DNA of 48,468 bases. Origin: Sphingomonadaceae bacterium 3R27E2-A (GTDB lineage: Bacteria; Pseudomonadota; Alphaproteobacteria; Sphingomonadales; Sphingomonadaceae). The position numbers were made by a program, and so were the translations under genes. Location of the stretch: NCBI GenBank assembly GCA_005503165.1, contig SCNT01000034.1:1-48468 (forward strand). The letters run 5' to 3'. The notes under the pieces are model-generated. The model did not search any database and was not told the origin of the DNA. It was given only the letters and a program-made list of their open reading frames with translations. Positions 33,410-43,858 of the stretch are shown piece after piece (within the stretch, counting starts at the first letter, position 1; every line of letters starts with the position of its first letter).

Positions 33410-33844
33410 TCACACGGCGCCTATCGCCGCTTCATTCGGAGCGCTGTCCTGCCTCGCACCGAGGCCACGCATGGCGGCTGCGGCTGCGACTAACGCGCCG
33501 GCGAATCCGAGCGCCTCGAGCATGGCGCCGTCCGCGAGCCCGAGACCGGCAAACCCCCTCGCCGCCTGGTAGCCTGCGAATCCAGCGGGGATGGCAAAGA
33601 CAAGCATGACGGCGAAGCGATAAAGCGGCGGCAAGACGGCGCAGAGGGCTCGTCCACATCCGACAATCAAGGCGCCGACGACCAGTCCGGCGATGATCGG
33701 GACCAGATATCCCAAGTCGCGATCGATCAGGTAGAGCGTCGTGCCGATGCCCGCGTAGAGCGGCAGTGCAACCGCGGCCAGCCGGAACATCAGGATGGCA
33801 ATATAGACGGCAGCCACGGCGCCGAGGATGATCATAAAAGTCAT
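33410..33844 (-). CDS. hypothetical membrane protein
   Basis: The 144-residue protein has about four hydrophobic segments: FMIILGAVAAVYIAILMFRL, then a short one ending YLIDRD, LVPIIAGLVVGALIVG, and a C-terminal Ala-rich one. I recognise no family. The ATG at 33844 is supported by GGGAGGACGCTT upstream; the frame open beyond it has no such site. It is transcribed in the same direction as the small gene at 33971-34135. Confidence 0.7.
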   Translation of the reverse strand: MTFMIILGAVAAVYIAILMFRLAAVALPLYAGIGTTLYLIDRDLGYLVPIIAGLVVGALIVGCGRALCAVLPPLYRFAVMLVFAIPAGFAGYQAARGFAGLGLADGAMLEALGFAGALVAAAAAMRGLGARQDSAPNEAAIGAV

Positions 33845-33970
33845 AAGCGTCCTCCCATTGGACGCGCTCTCCACCACCACCACAGCGCAATCTGCTTGCC
33901 CGACATAGCAAGAACGCCCCGAGGGTGGAACCGGAACTGGAACCACCGTGGGGCGAGTTTTCTCGAGATT

Positions 33971-34135
33971 TCAGCGATTGAACGGATCATATTCGCATAC
34001 GATGCAGGCGGGATCGCCGTCGAACTCGTCGAGCGGCATGACCGAATATCCAGCCGATGTCTCAATCAGGACGATGATCGTCATCATTGTTCGGGCGAGG
34101 TTCCAGCCGAGCGATTGGGCAGTGGAAAGCGGCAT
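33971..34135 (-). CDS. small hypothetical protein, 54 residues
   Basis: The ATG at 34135 is preceded by CAGGAGCCTCGAA, a good ribosome-binding site. The product has a slightly hydrophobic centre (TMMTIIVLIETSAG) and ends in the polar, Cys-containing CIVCEYDPFNR. No family is recognised. What makes it likely real is its 180-base leader (34136-34315), which shares ordered blocks with the leader of the third DUF736 gene. Confidence 0.55.
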   Translation of the reverse strand: MPLSTAQSLGWNLARTMMTIIVLIETSAGYSVMPLDEFDGDPACIVCEYDPFNR

Positions 34136-34315
34136 TTCGAGGCTCCTGTCCGGGAGCGGGACCATTCCCGCTCGACAGTCGCCCCGCCGGACGGGGACAG
34201 GCTGCAGTCACCGCGGCGCAGCCGCGGCCCAAGCTTGCGCAGGGACCCTGCAAGGGTTGACGGAAAAGGCCTGGCCTCGGCCTAGGGATCAGCGGCTTTG
34301 AGAGAGGGATGGTCC
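34136..34315 (-). promoter_or_regulatory. structured non-coding leader, copy B
   Basis: This region precedes the 54-residue gene. In plus-strand order it shows a hairpin GAGCGGGA...TCCCGCTC (34154-34173), GTCACCG (34207-34213), a GC hairpin cluster, GGGTTGACGG (34254-34263), AGGC, then GAGAGAGGGATGGTCC ending at 34315. The same blocks, in the same order and at similar spacing, occur at 35530-35692. This could be a riboregulator, a folded single-stranded promoter, or a protein-binding leader. The plus-strand gene at 34411 must also have its promoter at or beyond the right edge of this region. Confidence 0.55.
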
Positions 34316-34410
34316 AGCGGGCGGCGGCCGTTCAGGCCTTCCGTGCCGGTCGGACTTTTCCCTTGCCCCCGCCGACAATTAGCATTTCATAGGTGTTCAG
34401 GGGGAATGGA

Positions 34411-35163
34411 ATGGCGAACGCGGCACTCGACTTCAAACTCGCAGACGACGAGTTTGCTTTCTATTTCGACAGCAATTCAGGGGTGGACGCCACTGAGCTC
34501 GGGCGGTTTCTGCAGCGCGCGGCGGCGGTTGCACGAGGTCAGGGCGCCGATTTGCGGGTCGTCGGACTACGAGATGGCAGCCTCGCTGTTCTGCTGAAAG
34601 CGATCAAAAAGTCGAAGATCGCCAAAAATGCCAAGAAGGAATTCAACAAGGCGCCTATCGCTACCAGCGCCGCGGGTGCCGCCCTCGTCGGCGCAGTCGT
34701 CAGTGCTCTCATCGTGGCGACCAGCTGCGACAAACCTACGCCCATGGCAAAATCGGCCGCGGACGTAATCGAGCAAACGAGCGTCACGCAAATCCAGCTG
34801 GTGACCGTCAACCAGACGGTGGTGATCATGGACGAAGAAGGCGCGAGGCAGGTGCGCGCGCTGGAAAGGCAGGCCGAGCGTCCCAAGCTTCTGACGGGAG
34901 CTGCGGACGTCGCACGCTTGCCTTCGCCAGAGATGCGGCAACTCTCGGCACATATGGAGGAAGGCAGCCTCACCGGATGGCTCGGGAGGTTCAACGGCGA
35001 ACTGCACTTCAGCCCCGACGGCTATCGTTACTCCGCCCCCGTTGATCTGCGATTTGCAAATGCGGATGACTTCCCGGCGGGGCGTTACAAGGTGAAGGGC
35101 GACCTGCTTCTCAAGGCAGGCCGCCCGGACGAGTTCGTCATTCTTCGAGCTGAACCCGAGTGA
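34411..35163 (+). CDS. orphan protein with a central membrane or hydrophobic segment
   Basis: The 250-residue protein has an N-terminal domain of about 70 residues (EFAFYFDSNSGVDATELGRF, then GADLRVVGLRDGSLAVLLKAI). A basic stretch and one Ala/Val-rich hydrophobic segment (GAALVGAVVSALIVATS) follow. The C-terminal part has beta-like VTQIQLVTVNQTVVIMDEEG and a final region rich in Gly and Asp. I do not recognise a family. The ATG at 34411 follows AGGGGGAATGGA. It is the only plus-strand gene among the nearby cargo genes and ends at a strong hairpin, so it forms its own unit. Confidence 0.65.
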   Translation: MANAALDFKLADDEFAFYFDSNSGVDATELGRFLQRAAAVARGQGADLRVVGLRDGSLAVLLKAIKKSKIAKNAKKEFNKAPIATSAAGAALVGAVVSALIVATSCDKPTPMAKSAADVIEQTSVTQIQLVTVNQTVVIMDEEGARQVRALERQAERPKLLTGAADVARLPSPEMRQLSAHMEEGSLTGWLGRFNGELHFSPDGYRYSAPVDLRFANADDFPAGRYKVKGDLLLKAGRPDEFVILRAEPE

Positions 35164-35166
35164 AGC

Positions 35167-35188
35167 GGCCCCGCCCGAAGGCGGGGCC
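35167..35188. terminator. bidirectional hairpin terminator
   Basis: GGCCCCGCC and GGCGGGGCC form perfect nine-base arms around CGAA, followed on the plus strand by CCTAGTTT. It begins four bases after the stop of the orphan gene and lies 14 bases beyond the end of the convergent DUF736 gene, so it can serve both. Confidence 0.75.
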
Positions 35189-35202
35189 CCTAGTTTGTCC
35201 GA

Positions 35203-35529
35203 TCAGGTGCCGGGGGCGTTCCAGATCAGCACCTTCTTCGTCGGATCGTCGCCCGGCGCGTTCGCGACGTTGCAGAAGATCTCGCCGAGCTCGGGGGCCG
35301 ACAGCGACACCGAGATATATTCGGCGCCGGTGGAGCGCGCGGTCTTCACCCAGCCGCCGCCGAGTTCGAAGCCGTTCCGGCGGCTGACGCAGCGGAAGTC
35401 GGGCTCGCTGTCCTTCGCCTTGCGCCCGTTCGGGACGAGCGCGATCGGCACGGTGACCATGAGGGTCGCAAGCGTGCCCTCGTAGCTGCCGTCGTCCTTG
35501 AGGGTCAGATTTCCGATGGTGGTACCCAT
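35203..35529 (-). CDS. DUF736 family protein (paralogue 3)
   Basis: The 108-residue protein keeps the DUF736 frame: TTIGNLTLKDDGSYEGTLATL, VPNGRKAKDSEPDFRCVSRR, FELGGGWVKT, YISVSLSAPELG and VLIWNAPG. It is more diverged than paralogues 1 and 2, with SAPELGEIFCNV replacing the usual DDP motif. The ATG at 35529 follows CAAGGAGACTGAA. Its 163-base upstream leader resembles that of the small gene at 33971-34135, so the two may be controlled together. Confidence 0.88.
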   Translation of the reverse strand: MGTTIGNLTLKDDGSYEGTLATLMVTVPIALVPNGRKAKDSEPDFRCVSRRNGFELGGGWVKTARSTGAEYISVSLSAPELGEIFCNVANAPGDDPTKKVLIWNAPGT

Positions 35530-35692
35530 GTTCAGTCTCCTTGGTTGCTCGGGACCTGTTCCCGATGGCGCCAGAAGGAGGGGCCGTGAGCCGCCGTCAC
35601 CGAGCGCCCGCGCGAGGGCGAACCCCCGCCGGGGGTTGACGGCATTAGGCGAGCCGAGACCCGCAATCAGGCAGCCAATGAGGGAGAGGTCC
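35530..35692 (-). promoter_or_regulatory. structured non-coding leader, copy A
   Basis: The plus-strand order is: hairpin TCGGGA...TCCCGA (35549-35565), GTCACCG (35596-35602), a GC hairpin region, GGGTTGACGG (35633-35642), AGGC, and GGGAGAGGTCC ending at 35692. The element sits between the end of dnaE2 and the DUF736 start, so on the minus strand it is the DUF736 leader. The blocks parallel copy B at 34136-34315. The sequence between blocks differs while hairpin potential remains, the pattern expected of a conserved structure. Confidence 0.55.
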
Positions 35693-35716
35693 GCCGAGCA
35701 AGGAGAAAAATGGGTT

Positions 35717-38922
<3,206 letters not shown>

Positions 38923-38926
<4 letters not shown>

Positions 38927-40728
38927 CCGAAGACGCCGTGCATGTACCAGCTCAAATCACCGGTGTTGCCGGTGATCGCGTCGCCGCGGCGGAAGAGCCA
39001 GAAGCGCTCGCCGCTTTCCGCCTCGACTCGGAAATAGTCGCGCACCGCCCACATCTCGCCGGGGCGGCGCCACCATTCGCCATGGATGCGCTCGGGCCCG
39101 TCGCCCGCGACCACCGCATAGCTCCGCCCGCGCCACGCGAAGCGGCGCGGCGGATGATCGGGAAGCAGCGCGACCACGCCCGACAGCGCCTCGGGGCGAT
39201 CGAGCATCCGGACGGGCCGCGGCCAGTTCGGCCAGCCGGCAGGCTTGGCCAAAGGCCCCGCCCGCCCGATCGCGCGCTCGGGGACATCGCTCTCGATCGC
39301 CCGCAGCCGGAACAGCGCGTCCGCGCCGGCTCGGCCGGCGAGCTGGTCGACGAGCGGTGCAAGGTCCGGCGCGCGCGCCTCGCTATCGAACGGAACGCCA
39401 AGCGCCACTGGAGCGAGGCGCTCGACCGCAGGCGCCGCGAGCGTCATCGCCTCGATCCCGAGTCCCGGCTCGATACGATCGATCCGCAGCCGGAACAGGC
39501 GCAGGAGATGCGTAGCATCGCGCGTCGCCCGCGCCGTGCCGACACTCACGACCTGCTTCGCCGCATCGACCCGCTCGCAGGTCAGTACAGCCGACCGCAG
39601 CCCGAGCCCATCGCGTTCGAGCATCGCCACAAGATCGGTCAGCAGGTCGGCGATCACCAGCTCGATCGCCTCGGCCGTCCCGATCGGCTCGAGAAGCCCG
39701 CGCTCCGCGCGTGGCACATCGAATGGAACCACCGGAACGATCGGCTCGGGCACAAACCCCCGCGCCTGGTCGAGCCGCTCAACTGCGGCGCGCCCGAGGC
39801 GCCGCGCGAGCGGTCCCCGCGGCATCGGATAGAGATCGGCAACCCGCTCGATTCCGAAGCGCGCCGCGGCGGCGAGCGCCTCGGGCGTCAGCCGGAGTGC
39901 CGCCAGCGGCAAAGGAGCCAGCGCCTCCCCCTCCCTCCCTTCCGGCAAGACCCGCACGTCGCGGCCGCCATAGCGCGCGAGTGCGTGCGCGGCGCCGGGA
40001 GTCCCGGCGATCGCGACACGCGCGCTGAACCCAAGGCGCTTCAGGAAACCAAGCAGACGCGCCGCGAAACGCTCTTCGCCGCCGAACAAATGGCTCGCGC
40101 CCGTCAAATCGAGCCATAGGCCGTCGCGGCCCGACACCGCGGCGGTCGGCGTCCAGTGGCGCGCCGCGTGCAAGGCGAGCCGCGCAAGCCATGCGACGTC
40201 GGCCGCCGGATCGGCATCGAGCACATCGAGATCTGAGACGAGCGCCCGCGCATGCGCGGCGGCCATGCCGACTGACAGGCCGAGATCGAAGGCGAGCGGA
40301 CAGGCCGCGGTGACGACCTCGCGTTGGCCGGCGCGCGCGATCACGATGGTCGGACGTGCACCCCAGAGCGGCGGCACCGGCATGACGGAACCGCCGCCGA
40401 CGCCATCGTCCGAACGCACATTGCGAAAAACCGGCGCAGCCGCTTCGCTGCGCCGACCCAGCTCGCGCATTGTCGGGCGTTGATGCGCCGGAAGTGTGTC
40501 GCTCGCAGCGAGCGGCGCTCCCTTGTCCTGCGCCCAGCGCGCGCCGGGACGCCAGCCGCCACCACGCGGCACCGAGCAGGTGCCGGGATTGTCGTCGACG
40601 GGTTCGGCGATGCGCGGGGCGGCCCGCGCCCGGTCAGGCGGCGCGTTCGATCGCGTCGGATGCCGTTCCGCCATCCGCAGCCGCTCGATGGCGAGCTGCG
40701 GAAGGAAGAGCGAGGCGACCCTGGTCAT
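38923..40728 (-). CDS. imuB: ImuB, Y-family polymerase-like mutasome protein
   Basis: The 601-residue protein has a Y-family-like fold. ImuB proteins lack the acidic catalytic residues and act as the hub linking ImuA, DnaE2 and the beta clamp. Typical stretches are the start [16 protein letters not shown], a palm region ([22 protein letters not shown]), and the C-terminal [17 protein letters not shown] and [18 protein letters not shown] chose the ATG at 40728, which overlaps imuA by 95 bases. This is long, but the ImuB family start clearly lies there. About 60 residues between the start and the palm look low in conservation. Confidence 0.92.
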
Positions 40729-41422
40729 CGCACGCCTCCAGTTCGAGGGAGAAAGGCGGCCCGCTGCGTTGGCGGACGAGCTCGACATTCCATCGCCCCC
40801 GCCCGACGCCGGGCGTCGCAAGGCGCCCTGACGGCAAGGTGGCGATGCGCCATCGGGTCATCGCGAGCGAGGGATCGGCGAGCGGACATTGGCCGTAGCG
40901 CCGGTACCGACGATACAGCAGCATCGGCGTCTTGCCTTCGGAGGCCGCGAGCTGAAGGCGCCGCGTCGCGGTCTGGTCGGCGGCCTTCACCTCGGCGACG
41001 ACGCAAGCGAGCGCACCGTCACGCAGCGCATCCTCGCACATCATCAGGAGATCGCGGTCGTCCTTGCCTTGGGCGTAAAGGATCGCGCCCGGGCCAAGTC
41101 CTGCCTGTTCGAGCGCCGGCGCATAAAGATCGAAGCGCGTCAGCGCCCAGAGCACCGAGACACCGGGCGCCGCCGCGAAGCGCGCGGCAATCCCGGCCAC
41201 GAACAGCGTTGCAGCGGCGTCATCGCTCCAGCTCGCCGACGCGCCGGCGACCTCATGGAGGCCGGCGCCGTCGAGCCCACCGCCCGCGAGGCTATGATCG
41301 AGCGGGCCGATCCCGAACGGCAGCACCGGTCCGCGCGCGGCGGCGACGCGCGCGACCGCCTCGCGAAGCGTCGCGAGCTGTTCGGCAGAAGGCCGGGACG
41401 AGAGAGAGGGCGCTACAGTCAT
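40634..41422 (-). CDS. imuA: ImuA, RecA-like SOS mutagenesis protein
   Basis: The 262-residue protein is the RecA/SulA-related ImuA that works with ImuB and DnaE2. Visible are PFGIGPLDHSLAGGGLDGAGLHEVAG, shorter than a true P-loop RecA, then VLWALTRFDLYAPALEQAGL and a C-terminal WRIATLPSG block. The ATG at 41422 is 20 bases downstream of the LexA box; a TTG in frame at 41440 is less likely. It is the first gene of imuA-imuB-dnaE2. Confidence 0.9.
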   Translation of the reverse strand: MTVAPSLSSRPSAEQLATLREAVARVAAARGPVLPFGIGPLDHSLAGGGLDGAGLHEVAGASASWSDDAAATLFVAGIAARFAAAPGVSVLWALTRFDLYAPALEQAGLGPGAILYAQGKDDRDLLMMCEDALRDGALACVVAEVKAADQTATRRLQLAASEGKTPMLLYRRYRRYGQCPLADPSLAMTRWRIATLPSGRLATPGVGRGRWNVELVRQRSGPPFSLELEACDDQGRLALPSAARHRAAADGGTASDAIERAA

Positions 41423-41442
41423 GGGGCAACATCGCTTCAAAT

Positions 41443-41457
41443 GTTCCCTTTATGTTC
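41443..41457. promoter_or_regulatory. LexA (SOS) box of the imuA-imuB-dnaE2 operon
   Basis: GTTC at 41443-41446 and GTTC at 41454-41457 are separated by seven bases (CCTTTAT), a perfect match to the alphaproteobacterial LexA box GTTC-N7-GTTC. It lies 20 bases upstream of the imuA ATG, which is where a LexA operator should sit for this cassette. Confidence 0.9.
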
Positions 41458-41512
41458 TCGCGAGTCGGGCCGTTCGTCAAGCGCGCTGCGCAAAGCCGCC
41501 GGAAAGCGCCGT

Positions 41513-41950
41513 TCAGACTGCGTCCAACCTCAGCTTCTTGAGCGTGCGCGAGTCGCGTTCGCCGCCGAACCAGCGATCGAGCGCCGCCGCGAACAGCCGT
41601 TCGCCGCTCACCGATTCGAACAAGGTGAGCGAGGACCGGAGCTTCGTCGCGTCGGTCTCCCCGAAGACGGCGACGGGATCGCTACCAGTCAGATCCTGCA
41701 GCGCGCCGACGCATTCGCGGTAGCGGAGCCCGAGCAAAGGATGATCGAGATACGCCCGCGCCTCCTCGGCACCCGCCAGCCCGTAGAGCTGCGCCATCGC
41801 GCTGCGTCCGAGGCCGGCAAGCTGGGGAAAGACGAACCACATCCAGTGCGTCCGCTTGCGCCCGCGCCGGATCTCATCGAGTGCGCGTGGATAGATTTGC
41901 TCCTGCGCATGCACGAAGATGTCGAGCCTTTCGGCGTCGGTAATGGTCAT
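41513..41950 (-). CDS. DUF1810 family protein
   Basis: The 145-residue protein matches DUF1810: a FVHAQEQIYPRALDEIRRGRK start, HWMWFVFPQLAGLG, and a FG..DATKLRSSLTLFE-type segment. The family is related to calpastatin-like proteins by annotation only and its function is not settled. The ATG at 41950 overlaps the SRAP stop by four bases, so both are in the SOS-linked unit that starts near 42600. The frame open further upstream is a shadow. Confidence 0.85.
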   Translation of the reverse strand: MTITDAERLDIFVHAQEQIYPRALDEIRRGRKRTHWMWFVFPQLAGLGRSAMAQLYGLAGAEEARAYLDHPLLGLRYRECVGALQDLTGSDPVAVFGETDATKLRSSLTLFESVSGERLFAAALDRWFGGERDSRTLKKLRLDAV

Positions 41951-42564
41951 AGCGCCAGCGCTCCCTGGGCCGGCGGCTTGCCATAGACCTGTGCGACCTC
42001 GAGCATGCCGGCTGGCAGCCATTGCAGAATATCCTCGGCGGGGGTCCGCGGGTCGAGCCAGGCCGCCCATTTATCGCGCGGCAGCGGAATGATCTGGCGG
42101 TGATGATAGGGTGCGATGTCGGGGCCGGCGTCCATCGTCAACAGGCTGAAGGCCTCACCGACATGCGCATCGCGCCAGATGCCCGCCATGCAGAACCAGC
42201 GATGATCCTTCATCGTGAAGAGCCATTTATCGAGGCGCTTCTGCGACGGATCGGCGGGGTCGGTGAACTCGTAGAAGCCGTCGCAAAGCACGAGGCAACG
42301 CTGCGTCCCGAGATCGCGGCCCTCGGAGCGGACATTATAGACCGGCTTGCCGCCCTGCCCCGGCCAGCTCCACCGCCGGTTGACCAGCTCGCCGATGGCG
42401 TCGCCATCGCTCGCCTTCACGATCGGCGCCATATCGGTGATTCGCACATCCTCGCGCGCCGGCACGTTCGGCGCGCCCTCGGGCATTTTGATCTTGATCT
42501 GGAGGTCGTCGAAGTCTTCCATGATCGAAGCAACGTCGACTTCCAGCTTGTAATCGTTACACAT
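41947..42564 (-). CDS. SRAP-domain (YedK/HMCES-like) SOS response-associated protein
   Basis: The 205-residue protein is an SRAP protein, which links covalently to abasic sites in single-stranded DNA through Cys2 and so protects them. Met-Cys at the start (MCNDYK), the active-site region YNVRSE, the glutamate in CDGFYEF and the His in PYHHRQIIP are present. It is transcribed from the intergenic region that holds a LexA box at 42600-42614, 36 bases upstream, and is followed by DUF1810. Confidence 0.92.
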   Translation of the reverse strand: MCNDYKLEVDVASIMEDFDDLQIKIKMPEGAPNVPAREDVRITDMAPIVKASDGDAIGELVNRRWSWPGQGGKPVYNVRSEGRDLGTQRCLVLCDGFYEFTDPADPSQKRLDKWLFTMKDHRWFCMAGIWRDAHVGEAFSLLTMDAGPDIAPYHHRQIIPLPRDKWAAWLDPRTPAEDILQWLPAGMLEVAQVYGKPPAQGALAL

Positions 42565-42599
42565 TATCGTGCAGCCCCTGATGCTTGCGACTCAAAGTC

Positions 42600-42614
42600 G
42601 TTCCCATTATGTTC
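42600..42614. promoter_or_regulatory. LexA (SOS) box shared by two divergent SRAP genes
   Basis: GTTC at 42600-42603 and GTTC at 42611-42614 are separated by CCATTAT (seven bases), again a perfect alphaproteobacterial LexA box. It ends five bases before the SRAP-like ATG at 42620 and lies 36 bases from the SRAP ATG on the other strand, so it may repress both. A promoter cannot be placed precisely. Confidence 0.85.
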
Positions 42615-42619
42615 CAACC

Positions 42620-43132
42620 ATGAGCACGGCGCCAACCCCTTTCGATCCCGATGCCCCGGACGGCGGCCGCCGTGCGCTCATAAGACGCAATCCCGAGGAT
42701 GAAAGCGAGATAGAAATGGTCGAGGCGGTCTGGGGAAGCGACCCGCGCTTTTCCGACGGCGTCAACTACCGCTTTGTCCGCTCGGAAGGACGCGCCTTCC
42801 CGAAGCGCCGCTGCCTGATCCCCGCGTCCGAGTTCCGCATGGGTACCGGCGACCACCGCTACCGGGTAACACTCGACAGCGGCAATTTCTTCTACCTCGC
42901 GGGCGTATGGGATCCCCCGCTCGCCGACTGGCCCCTCTCCTACCGGATCCTCACAATTCCCGCGGGCGCCGATGTAATCCCCTATCAGCAGCGTCATGGC
43001 GTCATCATCCATCGCCGCGACGTGATGCACTGGCTCGACGGCACGCTCCCTAACGAAGTCCTGTTCGAAGAGCCGGCCCGGCACACGCTTTTCGTCGAGC
43101 CGCTGCGATCGCAGGCCGAACTTCCGCTTTAG
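42620..43132 (+). CDS. second SRAP-like protein without the N-terminal catalytic cysteine
   Basis: The 170-residue protein keeps the SRAP body: NYRFVRSEGRAFPKRRCLIP, then the ASEF glutamate region, FFYLAGVWDPP, RILTIPAGADVIPYQQRHG and VMHWLDG. It starts STAPTPFDPDAP instead of Met-Cys, so the residue that forms the covalent bond to abasic sites is missing. It may be a non-crosslinking paralogue, or act with the canonical SRAP encoded divergently. I chose the ATG at 42620 because it lies just after the LexA box. Only weak purine-rich sequence precedes it. Confidence 0.8.
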   Translation: MSTAPTPFDPDAPDGGRRALIRRNPEDESEIEMVEAVWGSDPRFSDGVNYRFVRSEGRAFPKRRCLIPASEFRMGTGDHRYRVTLDSGNFFYLAGVWDPPLADWPLSYRILTIPAGADVIPYQQRHGVIIHRRDVMHWLDGTLPNEVLFEEPARHTLFVEPLRSQAELPL

Positions 43133-43444
43133 CCAGCAATGCCGCCCGGCCCCGCAGGGCCAAAGGATGCGCTCTTGGCGAGCCCGCAGCGGCGCGGCGT
43201 GCGCGCGGACGGGAGGGTAGGTCTTGGCGCAGCCAGGACCGTGGCAGCGCGGCAGCGCTGTCCACCCGGCCCGGACGCGCGCGCCCGCGCCGCAAGGACA
43301 GCGAGCCCAAGTGCGCTCGCGCGGCCAGAACAATGCCGCGACCCCTGGCCGGAGCCTGCGAGGCCAGAGCGCGCTCATCAGGTGCCGCGCTCGACACGCC
43401 GCCGCGCGGCCGTCCCGCCGGTCCTGCCGGCGGGACGTACCGGC
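43133..43444. other. 312-base GC-rich gap without a supported gene
   Basis: The stretch between the SRAP-like gene and the HU gene is extremely GC-rich, with short inverted repeats throughout and a hairpin at its right end. Open frames cross it on both strands, but none has a ribosome-binding site, family similarity or normal codon use. I treat it as non-coding. It may contain transcript ends and conserved structure. Confidence 0.5.
43411..43437 (-). terminator. hairpin after the HU gene
   Basis: CGTCCCGCCGG (43411-43421) and CCGGCGGGACG (43427-43437) pair perfectly over 11 bases around a five-base loop. It lies eight bases past the HU stop on the minus strand. No U-tract follows, so termination may depend on the hairpin alone or on Rho. 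Confidence 0.6.
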
Positions 43445-43720
43445 TCAGCCGTTGAGGCGATCCTTGACCGCCTTGGCGGCACCGAAGCCGAGCTTCTTCT
43501 TGGCAGCGATCTGCATCGTCGCGCCGGTCTGTGGGTTGCGGCCTTCGCGCGCAGCCGAGGTCGAGACCTTGAACTTGCCGAAGCCGCTGACCGACACTTC
43601 CTCACCCTTGGCGGCAGCGTCCGTGATGGCCGCGAACACCGCATCGACGGCCTTCTTGCCGTCGGCCTTGCTCACTCCAAGCGAGGCAGCGACGCTGTCC
43701 GACAGTTCGGCGTGGTTCAT
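43445..43720 (-). CDS. HU family DNA-binding protein
   Basis: The 91-residue protein has the complete HU/IHF fold: NHAELSDSVAASLGVSKADG, VSVSGFGKFKVSTSAAREGR, the NPQTGATMQI DNA-binding arm and KKLGFGAAKAVKDRL. It bends and packages DNA and probably helps the element's own DNA transactions or nucleoid interaction. The ATG at 43720 follows AGGGAGAATATTG; a TTG one codon earlier is a track artefact. Confidence 0.92.
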   Translation of the reverse strand: MNHAELSDSVAASLGVSKADGKKAVDAVFAAITDAAAKGEEVSVSGFGKFKVSTSAAREGRNPQTGATMQIAAKKKLGFGAAKAVKDRLNG

Positions 43721-43858
43721 CAATATTCTCCCTATACGGCCGGAAGGATCCCGGCCGGACGGGCGCTATAGCGGCGCAAAAGCGGCTGCGCCATCGGCAC
43801 ATTGTCCCAGCCAAGAGAACGAGTTGAACTCGCACAGCGGTTGCGCCACTAGCGAGCC

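Noticed and set aside
33841..33906. A 21-residue frame just before the membrane-protein gene
   Set aside because: Rich in Trp with no ribosome-binding site; too short to support.
43141..43771. Plus-strand open frame across the GC-rich gap and the HU gene
   Set aside because: Arg/Ala/Pro-rich shadow with no ribosome-binding site; HU on the minus strand is clear.
43817..43831. GAAC-GAGTT-GAAC near the nuclease start, resembling a LexA box
   Set aside because: The spacing is five bases, not seven, so it does not match the alphaproteobacterial consensus.
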